This document shows, piece by piece, positions 26,850-40,271 of a DNA stretch of 64,000 nucleotides; position 1 is the stretch's first letter, and each line of letters begins with the position of its first letter. The position numbers and the translations under genes were made by a program. The DNA is from Dirofilaria immitis. Taxonomy: Eukaryota > Nematoda > Chromadorea > Rhabditida > Onchocercidae. Location: NCBI GenBank assembly GCA_024305405.1, contig JAKNDB010000103.1:1550001-1614000 (forward strand), given 5' to 3'. Under the pieces are notes generated by a model that saw only the letters and a program-made list of their open reading frames with translations, made no database searches and was not told the DNA's origin.

Positions 26850-27859
26850 ATCAAAGGGAGCGTATTGCGAAATCTAAATTGGCATGTTTAAAATTCAGAT
26901 TCGATGCAGCGATAGTTCGGAGTCCCACTTTTAATTATATTTTTGTTGCCGAGTAGTGTTTGTTTGTTATCATTGTGTTGGAATTGATTGATATATAGGC
27001 GATTCACATAAGTTTCAGATGTATTTATAGGACGAATCGAAAAACTAATAAATGCAGGGATTATTAATTTAAAAAATCACTTCAAATTATTACGTTAAGT
27101 CTGAAAATTTTTAGTAATAAATTAATACAGACTTATTGATTAGTTTATTGATCAATTTTATCAATACGAAATTAAGGCAATGTATTACTATTAGATTTTG
27201 AGTAATATTTTATTTTTCTCGAGATTTTTCTGACACGTCTTGGTCATTATTTTTAATTTAATGCCTAAAATTGTCAAGTTTAAATTAGAACTCAATTTAT
27301 ATATTTTCTTTGAAGATTTAAATAAAAGTTCATTGTATAGATGTATTAAGCAAATTTACTGAATTATCTCACATATTAATTATTTCCAATTAGAAAGGAT
27401 TAAGTTCGTGCTTTTTGGATTTATTTTATTAAATCTCGAAGCGAAAGTCTTCATCATCCAGTCTGCCAGATCTAAACATCCACGATTTCTTAACATTTGA
27501 AATAGTTTTGTTAAATAATTTTTCGAAAAATATATTTTGCCCTGTATTCCAATGATAAAGCTTATTATTGATTACGATCTACTCATATCGAATTTGAGAA
27601 TTTTTAAATTGATTAGTCAGCAATTGTTATTGCTGGTAGTTTGTATTTTGCTTACTTTTTATTCACTATTCTGTGATATGTAATAAATCAAAACTTTTGT
27701 CGTTTAACGTCAGCCGGCTATGACTTTGATGAGAAAGAAAGAAGGCCGCAAATTGCTTGAATTCTGAAACTAGTTTTATCTTTGTTATCTCCTCAAGCTG
27801 TAATTATAATCAACTGTAAGCGCTTAAATAATATTTATCGGTCTTTGTTCTTAATGTTT

Positions 27860-27883
27860 ACACACACACAACACACACACACA
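27860..27883. repeat. Short CA microsatellite
   Basis: An ACACACACACAACACACACA-type run with one interruption, in otherwise featureless AT-rich sequence. Confidence 0.9.
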
Positions 27884-28290
27884 TCTTATGATTAAAACTT
27901 AAAAGAAAATAAATAGTTGAAGAATGAAATGTGTCAAAAATATTTGGTGTTTCTTTATCCATCAAATTATTAATGCTTCTCCATTCTATACAATTTGATG
28001 AATTGATGAATCATTTTCGTTCAATTCTTTCTGAAAATATCATTCTACATAGCAAGAAGAGAACTTAATAATGATTTTATCTTAAAAAATTTGAATCGAT
28101 AAGAACAAAATAACATAGGATTTCATCGATCATTTAATTTTTTTATTGATAGAAAGCAGAAGATCTCTTTAACTCATTCAAATTCCAGTTTGCTTAATTT
28201 TTAATCGTCTATTTATTCCTATCGATGGAAATAAAATTCCTTATCATATTTGAATTACACGTATATAAAAATAAAATGAAATCAACTTAC

Positions 28291-28337
28291 CATTCTTAAA
28301 CTATTGAATCCTATATATAACATCCTCTGTGATACGT
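28291..28337 (-). other. Candidate minus-strand exon (possible 5' exon)
   Basis: On the minus strand TTTTTTAATCTAG is followed by 47 bases and then GTAAGTTG, a good donor. One frame is open through the block and contains an ATG giving MLYIGFNSLRM up to the donor in phase 0. It could be an upstream, mostly untranslated exon of trehalase, which starts 2.9 kb further along the same strand. It could also be chance. Confidence 0.2.
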
Positions 28338-30836
28338 CTAGATTAAAAAAGGGAGATGAAAGCATTTGATTAAATGTGAAATTTCTTAAAAGCTAATTAA
28401 ATTGAAATTGAATAGTTATTATGATGAAATTGAAGATCTAAAAATTATCTAAATTAAATTTTTTGTTGGGCAAATCTTAATTTATTTAACAATTTTGCCG
28501 ATTTTTTTTTGTTCAAATTCGAAAACTTTTCATATAAGTTCCTCATCTCTCATCTAGCGATTGTTTATCGCATTATTTACCGTATTCCTAAATATTAAAA
28601 AATTAGCTGAAAGGTTTGCTACTACTAATGATCCTATTTTTTATTTAAGAAATTTTGAAAAGAAGTCGTGTATTGTTTGTTGAAATTTTGAAAAAAGATT
28701 GGACAAAAGATAGGATAAATGAGTAATATAAATCACTGATTGAGTAGATAAGCTTAATTAGTTGAAGGGAAGATTTGAGATAATATATTATCTGTCATAT
28801 TTACATGAAATTCCATGCTTTTCATATGTTAGCTAATTTCTTCTTGTTTTCGTCAAGAAGAAAAATTTTCGCAATCATAACAGAATATCAATATGTTATA
28901 TATATTAAGAAAAAAACAAAAAGATTAAAAATGTTTCTTTTTTCTGAAATATAGAAGTCATTTTTTTTGAAAGTATTTCTGGAAAGAAATTCTCTAAGAA
29001 CAGATTTATCTAGCTTATTCATCAGAATTGATATTTTGAAAAAAAAAATAAAATTTTTTTCAAAATAATGGAAATGTTTTTTCTTTTTCATAATCTATAA
29101 CGATAAAAAGAATTCTTGAATGATGTTGGTACTCTAAAAGTCTTTTGGGAATATCATTGCTTTTGTCTTCTTTTGCATCACTTCTCATTCAAATTCTTCT
29201 TTAGCTTTTTCTGCAATTTTTTTATATTTAATTCTAGAAATAAGTTTAATTAGTAAATTAAAATTAGTGAACAACCTACTCATCACAATAATAACAACAG
29301 CAGCTTCTATTTAGATGACTAAAATGATCGACGTTTAATTCAAATTTCATCTAAATATGGTCCAAATTTCATCCAACGAATTTCATTTCCATACTGATAA
29401 CAATCTCTTTTCATCCTATTTCACCTATTTTGGCACATGATTTAAAGCCTTGATGGCACAATTTACGATTAATTATCAAGGACTAATAGCAAAATATTTG
29501 TTCCATATATTTGAACTGACCGGTGAAGATTTGTACGGTCATTGTCCTCATCAGATCTCAATGATGACTATTAATAGTACTTAAAATAGTAATGATACCA
29601 TACTAATCAAAGTATTGGTGATAGCATAATCTGATTATTATCTTTAATTTAATATCCAACACGAGAGATTATAACAAATGTTCTATTTCTTTATAATACT
29701 TATCTCCGCATAGTTATATTTATTCCATTATTATGAACAGTTCTATCCGTATTCGATCCTAACTTATAGTTTGCTCTTTCTTTTCAAATATATTTTTTTG
29801 ATAGCATCATAATAATATAATAATGATAGTATATTGATAATAATTAGAATATTATCAATTTATTGCATAGTTTTGTTTTAGTATGATAAGTAGATTAAAA
29901 AATTTTGAATGAGAATATTGATAATGAGAAAAATAAATTAGCATAGAAAAATTTATTTATCAAAAGTTAATTAGATCGGTCAATATATACTTGAATAGTC
30001 GTTTAATGAATTCAGTTATCATCTATACGACAATAACGGTCTATTTTAAGTTAATGTTCGAACTTGAGACTTTTTGTTCAAGTTGATTTGCCATAACAAA
30101 TATTTTACAAACAAATCTTTTTGTGTTTAGCTTTTATTTGAGTTATATAACAAATGCTATTTATCCATTATTATTTTGATAATTATATACCAATTATTTT
30201 ACTTTCTTTATTAGATAACAAATTTTTTAAGGAATATAATTTAATTAAAATTTACGATTTCGAGAAAAATCTAATTTATTATGCATATGATGGAGAGATT
30301 AGATTTTTATAATTTTTATTGAATTAATTTCTGTGACATTTTATATAACTTAAATTAATATCAAATTAGTGACAATATCATTCTAATATATACAAATAAT
30401 GTAAATAGAATCTTTGTTACGATGACATTTGAAATCAAATCTGAATAATTTAGTATCATAGATGGTTTGCATAATGATGAAGAAGATAATATGAAATGTA
30501 ATGTCATTCTAAATTTTGTTAATTTATCATTTACACTTATGCTATTTGCAATAATCAAAATTATAAATTTCCATTTTTGATACAAAGCAAAGAATTTTCA
30601 TATCTTTATTTATATCTTATACAACAATTTCTATTATTTCATTATGCATTGTTACTACGATTGGATATTCTCTTTAAATTTCAGCAGTATTTTAGTTGCA
30701 GTTTTAAAGTTTATAATCTTTCATGCATGCAATTTAACATTTTCGCAATATAGCATATTATTTCATTATGAAATTGGAAGCTGAACTTATTTTATCTGAT
30801 CAAAATTATACAATCACTTCATATATCTCTTTTGAA

Positions 30837-30885
30837 GATCAATTAATGTAATGAAAAAATTTAGATCAATTAATGTAATGAAAAA
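30837..30885. repeat. 22-bp direct repeat, period 27
   Basis: GATCAATTAATGTAATGAAAAA occurs at 30837-30858 and again at 30864-30885. Simple tandem duplication in the desert. Confidence 0.85.
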
Positions 30886-32408
30886 TCTAACTGTCCTTTC
30901 TTGTTATTTATTTATCTTTTCTTAAATTGGAATTCTTTTAAAAGCCTACATTGTTCATTTATTTAATGCTCAATATGATAATGTTAATAAATCAGTTAGA
31001 TTACTTAAACGGATGATAAGAAATTTTCAATAAATTGATATTTATGGATAGAAAGAGGAAAAGGATTGATGAATAACATTGAATTCTTTCTCTTTTTCAT
31101 AATTTTAATCTATTTCAAATTCCCAAATCAATTTTTAATGGCTTTCATATATATGAAAAACCTTCAAAATTTTGTTGATTTTTAATTTAATTTCTGTAAT
31201 TGTTTACTCGACCGATGTTCGTTTGCTTTTTGAATTGGCAATTTTTCATTCAACGAAATTTTAGTTTTTTCCAGATATTATAAATTTCATCTAAAATTTA
31301 ATTTTATATTAAGTGCAGCAATAATTTTTGTAGATCTTTCAAATCATTTGCAAAAGTATATATAAAGTGATTTGTCTTTTTGATTTAAGTAATTTCAATT
31401 TCTTTATTTTTTCTTTTTTCATAGATAAAATTCAATTGAAATCCAATAACAAGTTAGTCGACGAGAAAAAATGAGTCAAAAATAAATTCCTGAACAATCT
31501 CAATCATTGTTAACTGAAGATTATTATCTTAAAATCTTTCTAAATTCCTTTTAAACTTGGCAAAAATTTTTTAGAATAATCTTATTAATTTAAGCTAAGC
31601 TAAACTTTCTTTTTTTGCATTTCAGTACGGCAATAAGATTGAGCGATTTTTTAGACATTGCAACGATTTTTTTTTTTAATGCAAAAAGCGACAAAGAATT
31701 AAACGAATATTCGTATTAATTTAAGGGAAAATTTATTTGAATTTGAAAATTTCCTTTAATAATTAGACTATTATGCGTATTTGGAATTATTGAATACATC
31801 TTTTGATGACGCAGTATTTTCAGAAATAAATTATGCATCGTTTTGAGTTCATAACAGTTCGAAAATGGCATTTTGATTTTCATTAATTTAAGAGCTTGAA
31901 AAATGTGAAAAATTTGTAAAAATATGCGAATAGAAGAATTTATTCAATTTCCTTTTAGATTCGGCGAAAAATTTTTTCATTGGTTTTTTATGAATGACAT
32001 TATTTTCCGATTTAGTAGCATCTACTTTAGACAGTTTTAGTTTAAGTTGTAATTTTTCTTTGAATAGATAATGGAAATTAAATATTATTATTATTATTAT
32101 TTTCTTCCTCAAAAAAATATAATAATACTATGCTTGCCTAAATGTATTTAACTGAATATTACTGAGCAATTATCTCAAATAAATTTTAATTGTTCCAAGG
32201 CCTTCTGGACGATAATATTCAGGAATAAATTGAAGGATAATTTGAAAATTGAATGTATATTGAATGAAGAAAAAAATAATTAAGAGTGATAAACAATAGT
32301 TGAAATTGAATTTAAGAAAAGTAGTTGAAAGAAGATAATATTATGTAAGCAGTTTAAAATAAGATAGAATATTTATCATACTTTATCTTTCAAACAATGT
32401 TGAATTTG

Positions 32409-32445
32409 AAAAAGATGACATCGCGATAAAAAGATGACATCGCGA
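32409..32445. repeat. 18-bp direct repeat containing TCGCGA
   Basis: AAAAAGATGACATCGCGA occurs at 32409-32426 and 32428-32445 (period 19). The TCGCGA palindrome stands out as GC-rich in this surrounding. Confidence 0.9.
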
Positions 32446-32636
32446 CAGTGTTTTTACGAATTCATATGCAAGTATTGAAAATTAAATGAAAATAAGGAAT
32501 TCCTTTTAAAAATTCTTTTAATCTTAATAATAACAATTGGATTGTTTGAATTGTACTTTGATGTAGATGACAATGGTAACAATTTTCAATGCATCAATTA
32601 TTTATTTCATTATAGTCTATTTCCAAAACGCGAAAT

Positions 32637-32676
32637 TTAATTAGCCAATCATTAATGTTAATGATTGGCTAATTAA
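32637..32676. repeat. Perfect 18-bp hairpin with 4-base loop, CCAAT in each arm
   Basis: Left arm TTAATTAGCCAATCATTA at 32637-32654, loop ATGT, right arm 32659-32676 is its exact reverse complement. Each arm holds a CCAAT/ATTGG pentamer, so the element reads as two opposed CCAAT boxes or as a transcribed hairpin. No polyuridine tract makes it a bacterial-type terminator, which would not be expected here. Confidence 0.85.
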
Positions 32677-33641
32677 TTATAAATAATAAAAAATGAGAGA
32701 TGATATATGAATTAATTCGTGGTAAAAGTTTGAATAAAAATTTAAATTCGTTTTTCGCATTTATTATTATTAGCATTTTCAAGGAAGCAAGTTAATACGA
32801 AAAGAAAAAAGTAGAAAGAAATTGTAATGTAAGGCTGTTTTTCCTTAACCACAATGTGTAAAAATACTTCAGGAATTCAATTTGACTCTTTTTTTTCTTT
32901 TTTAAATTTCTTGAGAAATAATTTGTACTTATACTAAAAGCATCGCAGTGGAGAATTTGAAAACTTGATTTCTTTTTTTTTTTTCAGTATATAGCATTTT
33001 CAAAAATATTTCTGATCGTCCCGGAACAAATATTGATATATTTTCTTATACCGATTTTCCGATTTTTGTTTTTATGTATTGTAAAATTTCAATTTTATTA
33101 TTATTAAATAATTTATTAGCGAATAATTTGTCCTCGTATGTATAATACTGAATATAACTAAGAAGTTTTTTTGTTTATATCAATAATATTTAAATATAAA
33201 ATGAATTCGGTTTTATTTCATTTTTTATAAGATTAAGAAAATTTTTCCTAATTTTAATAATTTTAACTTATATTTGAAAGTTTTTTTGTATTATTTTCTT
33301 TTCAATTATTTTCTTGAAGAGATAAAAATCTATTCATATAAAAATTAGAATATTGAATAGACAGACATAGAGAAAGAGCACTCAAATTAATGTTGAAAAA
33401 TTTTAAATGAACTGATTCCTAATGTTTCAATCTTCTCTTTTTTCCTAAGCCTTTTTTTTCTTTTTAAAATTTCTCGTCGCATTGGAATTTTCGCACTTTT
33501 GACATTGATATGGCTATTTATTTGCGCAGTAATGAAATTGAATAAAATGAAAATATGAAACCGGTTTAGAATAATTCTTTTTGTCATATCTGTTTATGTA
33601 TTATCTTCATTCCATCTTTCTCCTCCTTCTTTTTCTTTTTC

Positions 33642-33669
33642 TTCTTCTTCTTCTTCTTCTTCTTCTTCC
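33642..33669. repeat. CTT microsatellite
   Basis: A pure run of about nine CTT triplets within a longer pyrimidine-rich stretch starting near 33600. Confidence 0.9.
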
Positions 33670-35633
33670 ATATCATTATCTTGTTTCAGGTGTATCTTAA
33701 TAAACTTATAAACATATCTTTGTAAATATGTAAATATTTTATCTTTTGTCCATTTCTATCCTAATAATTGATAAGCATTTTCCGCTTTATCCTTATTATT
33801 TGTCATAATTTTATCTTCCTTTTCATTTTTCCAGTTCGCCATTAACATATTTGTTTTATCAAATTGCGACATATCCAAAAACGCATTCTGTGATGAAAGT
33901 AATGCTCTTCTATAAAAATCAAATAAAGAAATATACAAATTATCTAAGCAATAAAAAGAAATTTGATAATATTTATCCTAGCGTTTCAAAACATGAAATG
34001 GTATTTGCTTTCTGCATCAAATCAGAATGAAATATTAATTTTATCATTATGAAAGCGCATGTACGAAAATAAAGTTTGTTTATTTCATTTATTTGTGATA
34101 TCGTGACTGAAAGGATTGGATTATTTTATCATCCCTTCCCGCAAACTCTCGAAAACATTTTTGAATACATACATATTGCTAGATACAGTTATATTTATAG
34201 AATATTAGTGAAAATGAATGTCATATTTAAATGAGATTTTACATGTCATAATTAAAATAAAATATTCGGATGATGATAGAAAAAGAAAATTTGAATGTAA
34301 TTTTAGGCTTATCGAGAGTGATATTTAATTTCGTACTTTGTAAATAAGGAATCTTTAATTGGAATTACGATGCTATATGTCTAGATAATGGATAAGAAAG
34401 TAAATCAATCAAAAGGGAAAGTTAATAACTTTTAATAACAAAATTATGTTTAAATCGATTACGATGGAATAAAATAATTTTTCAATTTTACTAAAATAGA
34501 TGAAGTATAAAAATTACATTTTTTGATAACATAGTATGATTTTGAACCTGAATAATTCATCAAATGATGATTCGGATGATTAAAAAACTAGAATATTTAT
34601 ATTTTGCGAAAATTTTTATCTGGAAATTGCAATGAATTTTGTCCTCCGTTACATTTAAATCGGTTTGAATCATAATAAAATTTTGTAAGAGGCATTTTTT
34701 CCTTGGAATTAAAAAAAAATATTGTGTGATTGTTAATATATGCATCGCATGGATGAATTATTCGTAATTGGTACTGATACATGATTTTATCTTTTCGCTT
34801 TTTCTTTATTGTTGTGAAGTTCAATGAGGATGATAATTTGATCAGTCAAATTTTATGTCCTGATTAGAACTGCAAAAACTTTAACTTTAATTTAATTCGA
34901 AACTATCAAATTCGAAAAATAGATGTGTAACAACAATTATAGATGGCTTTCTTTAGCATACATTTTATATTTTTTCAATTCTCTCTTTCTATATTATCAA
35001 AAAACAAATCTAAATTCTTGCCAAATGATAAAATGATAATGGGATAATTTCAATTTAAAATCAAGCAAAATCATTCGTTCTCAACAACAATAATATGTTA
35101 TATTTTCTAATCAAATAAAAAAATTGAAATATTTTAATGATAGTAAAACAGTAAGTTATAGCTGTAGAAATCTTCTATCTTTTTATTTTCATGAAAAAAA
35201 CACATTGGAGCATTTTAAATGTGCAAATTTCATTCGTTTTATGCATATATTCAATTTCCTCATAAAAGAAACTTTTGCCTTTCCTCAAATTTTTCACTCA
35301 ACGAAAGAGAAAATTGTTGATTATATTTGGAATTTATTTTTATTTTCATTTTACACTCTTCTCATATTCAGATGTCATTTGCGAAATAGCAATCATTTCG
35401 TTGGCCTAAGAAACAAATATATTTTTTGATTAGAAATTTCATGAATAAATGATTAATACTGCTGCATAAAAAAAAAAAATGAAAGAAAGATGAATTAAAA
35501 TTACAAGTTAATAATATTCATGTTATAATTTTTTTCTACGTTTCATTCACACTATCATTTAAAGATTTTTGAAAGCTAATTTAATTTGTAATACTGCCGA
35601 GACTAAATGTTTTACTCAAAGAATCATTCAAAA

Positions 35634-35855
35634 ACAAATAATTATAATGGATCATTTTTGTTTATCAAATCTTAAACGCTTAACAGATTATAAAGCGTAG
35701 ATTTTCAAAGTAGATTTCTTATAGCTTGATAATACACGATGCTGTCAAGATTATGCATAAAATAATGATCAAACTTTTAATAACAAATAATTATAATAGG
35801 TTGTTGTTTATCAAATTTCAAATGTTGAATAGGTTATAAAGCGTAGGTTTCCACG
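35634..35855. repeat. Diverged direct repeat of about 70 bp, period 149
   Basis: Copy 1 begins ACAAATAATTATAATGG at 35634 and copy 2 begins ACAAATAATTATAATAGG at 35783. Both continue with TGTTTATCAAAT and reach TTATAAAGCGTAG at about 35700 and 35846. The similarity is clear but imperfect, so this is an older duplication. No open frame is shared. Confidence 0.75.
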
Positions 35856-35929
35856 TACTCTGAAACTTGTCTTGATAGCTAATATAAAATTCAAGAAAAT
35901 GAAGAAAAGGAAAGAAAATGAATTGAAGT

Positions 35930-36260
35930 TCGATTTAGGGTGGGGTTGGCAATTGATCATCAATTGATCATTTGTTCAAATGATCATTCATTTATTCGAA
36001 TATCAATGAGCGAGCGGTACTTCGGCCTCTTCCCTCTCACAGTTTAGATGTCGATGGTATTGCTCTGCAAGTGGTTGATTTCGGGAATTTTCACCCATTT
36101 CGAAAAATTTAACATTTATGTTGTCTATTCGCATATTTGTTAACATTCATATACTCATATCTCTACTCCTCTTTCTTTTTTTCTCTCTTCCTCTTTTTCT
36201 CTCTCTTTCTTTTTCTCTCTCTCTCTTCATTCCTCTCTCTCCTTCCTTCTACATTCTCCT
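35930..36260. other. GC-richer island followed by a CT-rich tract
   Basis: At 35935-36100 the sequence departs from its AT-rich surroundings. It contains three TGATCA sites within about 35 bases (35957-35985) and the stretch GAGCGAGCGGTACTTCGG near 36008. At 36160-36260 it turns into an almost pure pyrimidine tract of CT/CTTT type. The combination resembles a promoter with GAGA-type repeats on the minus strand, but I see no gene attached to it. Confidence 0.4.
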
Positions 36261-36530
36261 ATTTTAGTTAATTTTCGCATATGAAATTTCATTTTTTTCT
36301 TCAAAAATTTTCTTTCTCAAAAATCAACAAAAACGTTTAATCATCCATTTATATAAGTAGCATTTTTAAAGCTTTTTTTAATGATGGATTGATTACCTAT
36401 TTTCATGCGTTATTTTTATTATAATATTTTTTGTTTTTATTGATTTTTAAGATGATGTAAAGTTTAAAGATTATGAAAAAAGATGAAAGTAAAGGGAAGA
36501 GTTAATTATTTGCTTTCCTTTTATAATAAT

Positions 36531-37215
36531 AATATATATATATATATACATATTTTCTTTTCTCATTTATTAATTTTTAATTATTATTTTTATTTAATTT
36601 TAATTTAATTCTTTTACTATTTATTTATATTATATATAAAAAATATCTTTGTTAGATTTAACTTTTCCTCTTTTCTTTTTTTTTCTTGAATGAAAAGAAA
36701 TGCGATTATTGAGAATATAGCTCGTATATTTATATCCATTATTAATGTTGATTTAATCTACCATGATCCAATAATAAATTTAATATTAGTTTAAAAAAAA
36801 AGAAAAAGAATCGTTTATCATCTATCATACAAGCATTTGTTTTGAATTCATTTTCATTTTTATATCTTATAAATAAAAACAAATCATTCTTAAAAAATAT
36901 TATAATAATTTCATCTACGGTTATTTTAGGGATATTTCTTCGACTTAAAAAAAAGTGATACGTAAAGTAACGTAAAATACTGCTACGTATATTACGTTAA
37001 AAAAGGAGAGATATGATAAATTTATTGCATTATTAATTCGGATTATGAGGAATTTTTGTTATTTAAAATTTAAAAAAAAAATTAATTAATTAATTAAATA
37101 TCATTCTCGTGACATTGATAAAACTTTCATAATATTTATATTTTCGTCGAAGTTATTATTATTATTGATTGTAATTAATATGATATCATATTTACATACA
37201 TACATACATACGTAT
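36531..37215. repeat. TA and CATA microsatellites
   Basis: A short TA run at 36533-36547 and a (CATA)n run at 37189-37208 lie in this AT-rich stretch. Between them a cluster of ACGT cores is listed separately. Confidence 0.8.
36959..36999. promoter_or_regulatory. Four ACGT cores within 38 bases
   Basis: ACGT occurs at 36960-36963, 36970-36973, 36985-36988 and 36994-36997, mostly in the forms TACGTAA, TAACGTAA and TTACGTTAA. These resemble PAR-bZIP/C-EBP type sites, whose consensus is TTACGTAA. The block sits in the middle of the gene desert and could be an enhancer. Binding is inferred. Confidence 0.3.
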
Positions 37216-39839
37216 ACATGTGATCGAAAGACACGTAAATGAATGTAGGTATATATAATCACTTTTATGAATGATTGTTATAAATCTTTAAGTTACCTTT
37301 GATAAATGTATTTGTATATTGTATTTATATATCAATATGATATCTATTCATATTATTAGATCATATTAGTTTTGAATGCTAAATTTAATAGTCGAATTTA
37401 ACTCCAATGATATCAGTAGTTTAGGCTATTCGAACGCAAGCTTATAATTTAATTTTGTAGTGTAAATTTAAGGTTAAATAATTGGTTCAAACTTATGACA
37501 ATTTAAATTGAAGTTTACTTTACGATAAATCATTAAAAGAAATTTGTTTATTGTAATAATTTTCAAATAATACAAAAAGTTAATAATACTAGTTAGGGAT
37601 AAGGATTAAAATGTATGCATTGATAGGGAAATATTTGAATCATTAAATATGCATATATTTTAAATTAAATCTCTGTTTGATAACCTTTCTTATCACCCTT
37701 TTACATGCTGTAAAAGTCTTCCCTTTTTTTAAGTAAATTAATAAAATTAATTTGCCATAAAATATTAATTGGAAGTTTTGTAAGCGTTTTTTGCTTTTAT
37801 AAAATTATAATTTCCTAAATTTTTTTACTCTATGCTTCATGTTTTTACCAAATATTTCAATTTCTTATTAATAATTTAATCAAATTTTCTTTTAAAATTT
37901 TTAAATTCAACTTATAAATTTATATAATTTACTATTTATGATAAAAGATAATACATAATTTTAATTCATCTTATGAATAATTGATCGATTTTCAGCATAA
38001 ATTATTGATTTTTTTCTAAACAAACAAATATATTTCTTCGATGCTTCCTTCTAAACATTCATATATGCAAAAGAGAAAGTGAAATTTTATTGATATTGAA
38101 AGTTTGAATATATAATGTGTAGATTAATATTGCATTTCATTAAGTAAAGATATTAGTTGCAGCAGGTTGAATAATATTATTGAATTATTAATTTATAAGT
38201 TTCCATTTTAGGCTTAGTAATAAAAGGTAATAAAAATAGTAATAATAATAATGGTTGTTATTCTTGACTCTTGTTAACTTTATATTATGATTACATATTT
38301 TGTTTTGATAATATTAATGATTTTTAGAATCCAAATAGCTTCAAAATTTTGGCATAAAATTTTTTATGATATGAATTGTAGAAAATATCATGCAGTTTTA
38401 ATCTTAATTTTCTCTTTGTTTTCATCTTTTTACTTTCGTTTTATGCTCCTACATCTTATTTCTCTTTCACTTTTATTTTCTCTGCTTTCGAAAATTATTT
38501 TTAATTCATTCGTAGAAATGTATTGAGTCGGGGAATCGAGATTTCGTAATTTTGATATCTTTTTTCTATGATAACAAATGTTGTTGTTATGATCAAAATG
38601 AATGATCAAAAATAATTTGTCGCATTAACTTAAAATTTGCTTCTATTTTCCTTTTCCTTCTTTTTTTCCATTTATTATTCTCTCAATTTCAAACCTTTAA
38701 TTTATTAATTACTAATTATATATGCTTACTCATAGTTTAATTCTTAATTTTTTTTTCAGAATAATATTCAAATGAAGGATTTTTCAATTGTGAATATTAT
38801 TTAGGCGACTAATTGAACGATTCATATAAATTAATTAGTTTTTCATTATATTTTTAGATGATGAATGGATTAATTTGAGATAAAACTATCATTTCATATT
38901 TCAATAATAACGTACTTTTTATCAAAAATTAATATATTTTATGATATGAGAATGCCTTTATAAAGTAATTCGATAGACGGAGGTCATGGGGTATTTTTAT
39001 TTTCACCATAATATGAAAAGAATTTCCAATAAATGGATTATCAATCAATTTTAATTGATTTTTTTAATTTCATCCGCTGGCAAGCTACCAAAAAGTTATA
39101 AAACACCAAAATTGGCTACCAAAAATTCATTTTTGCACAACTATTAAGATTTTTGTGCATATCATTTGTAAAAATTATCAGCTACCGATCAAATTTCATT
39201 TAATGGCTCAATTTTTATCGATCTTAAATTTTAAGCTTTTATTGATCGCAAGAATTTATCGGTTATTATCAATTTATCAATCAATTGCTACTCTGCTGAT
39301 TATATATTTACCAATCATACTATGTATATTAATTTTTACTTGTTTTTCTCTTTATACTTATTCTTTATATTTATATGTGTTCGTATTTGTCTATTTATTG
39401 ATCATATACATATCTTTGATCAGCACTTTGCTTCTGTATTGTTCTTTTCTTTTTGGAAAGATTAAACTGTTCTTGAGAGATTCCTCATCTGTATATTTTC
39501 ACTTTTTGCTTTCAATAATATTGACTAAAATACTGCATTGATTTCTTCGAGAAATTATTGATGAAAAGAAAAATATCGATATTAATGGAAAGATACATTC
39601 AAATAAGGTAAATTTAATGGATAGAAGATTTAATTACCGTTTGATACTTCTTTTTTTTCATAGATAACAATGTATATATTTGTCCATATACAATTGTTTA
39701 TATTACTCGATAAATAGGTTCAAAATTTCTTCCACAAAATTACTATAATATTTTAATTTTTCTCTCTCTCTCTCTCTCTCGATCAGATGAAAATGAGGAA
39801 ATTGAGATAAAATGAATGAGAAAAATATCTGGAAATGTT
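37216..39839. other. Gene desert, middle part
   Basis: No supported gene. The hydrophobic frame at 39155-39541 is discussed among the rejected items. A CT dinucleotide run lies at 39761-39780. Confidence 0.5.
39761..39780. repeat. CT microsatellite
   Basis: About nine CT dinucleotides directly before GATCAGATG, 60 bases left of the large inverted repeat. Confidence 0.9.
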
Positions 39840-40263
39840 ATGAAAAATAATTTCAATACAAATATTTAGGTGAAATATTATCCTAAAAATTCAACGATGA
39901 AAAAATGTACAGACGAAATATATTTTATCTTTTTAATTCAAACATATAAATTAAGAAAATACTGATCTTGTGATTGGCAATCCAGCTAAATTTCAAGAGC
40001 AAATAAAATTTGTAAACAAAAAATCAATTAATAGTATTCCTCAATTTTGTCTATCAATCATAAGGTCAGCTAAGAAATCACTTAGTATCTAGTCAAAAAA
40101 AATCTATTAACAGGATTGACAATCAGAAGGTCAGAAGGTCAATATTTTCTTAATTTATACATTTGAATTAAAAAGATAAAATATATTTCGTTTGTGCATT
40201 TTTTCATCGTTGAATTTTTAGGATAATATTTCACCTAAATATTTGTATTGAAATTATTTTTCA
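39840..40263. mobile_element. Large inverted-repeat (foldback/MITE-like) element
   Basis: The left arm, 39840 to about 39985, begins ATGAAAAATAATTTCAATAC. The right arm, about 40115 to 40263, is its reverse complement and ends TTGAAATTATTTTTCAT. The outer 67 bases of each arm appear identical by eye. The inner parts differ by a few substitutions and a small insertion that duplicates AGAAGGTC. The central 130 bases are unique and contain no open frame. This is the shape of a non-autonomous foldback element or MITE. I cannot see a clear target-site duplication, and there is no transposase. The element abuts a minisatellite on its right. Confidence 0.75.
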
Positions 40264-40271
40264 TGCTAAGA

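Larger units (their letters stand above)
25415..27050. promoter_or_regulatory. Upstream region of trehalase, likely promoter
   Basis: This is the 5' flank of the minus-strand trehalase. It is AT-rich except for two islands of higher GC. One, at 25560-25830, carries a 40-codon plus-strand frame. The other, at 26740-26960, carries five ACGT cores. No TATA box or start site can be fixed with confidence. Promoter function is inferred from position only. Confidence 0.35.
27051..35630. other. Gene desert, first part
   Basis: About 8.6 kb of AT-rich DNA with no convincing gene on either strand. It holds short repeats and a hairpin listed separately, and a weak minus-strand exon candidate at 28291-28337. 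It may be the distal promoter of trehalase, the far upstream region of the STAR gene, or an unseen intron. Confidence 0.5.

Noticed and set aside
26774..26956. 60-codon frame over the ACGT cluster
   Set aside because: It starts with GTG, lacks an ATG and splice sites. The higher GC alone could keep it open.
36006..36047. Mini-frame MSERYFGLFPLTV in the GC island
   Set aside because: Only 13 codons, with no donor in the right phase for the STAR gene.
39155..39541. 128-codon hydrophobic frame, considered as a degenerate chemoreceptor
   Set aside because: Composition is Ile/Leu/Tyr/Phe only, as in any AT-rich frame. No conserved receptor motif and no flanking exons were seen.
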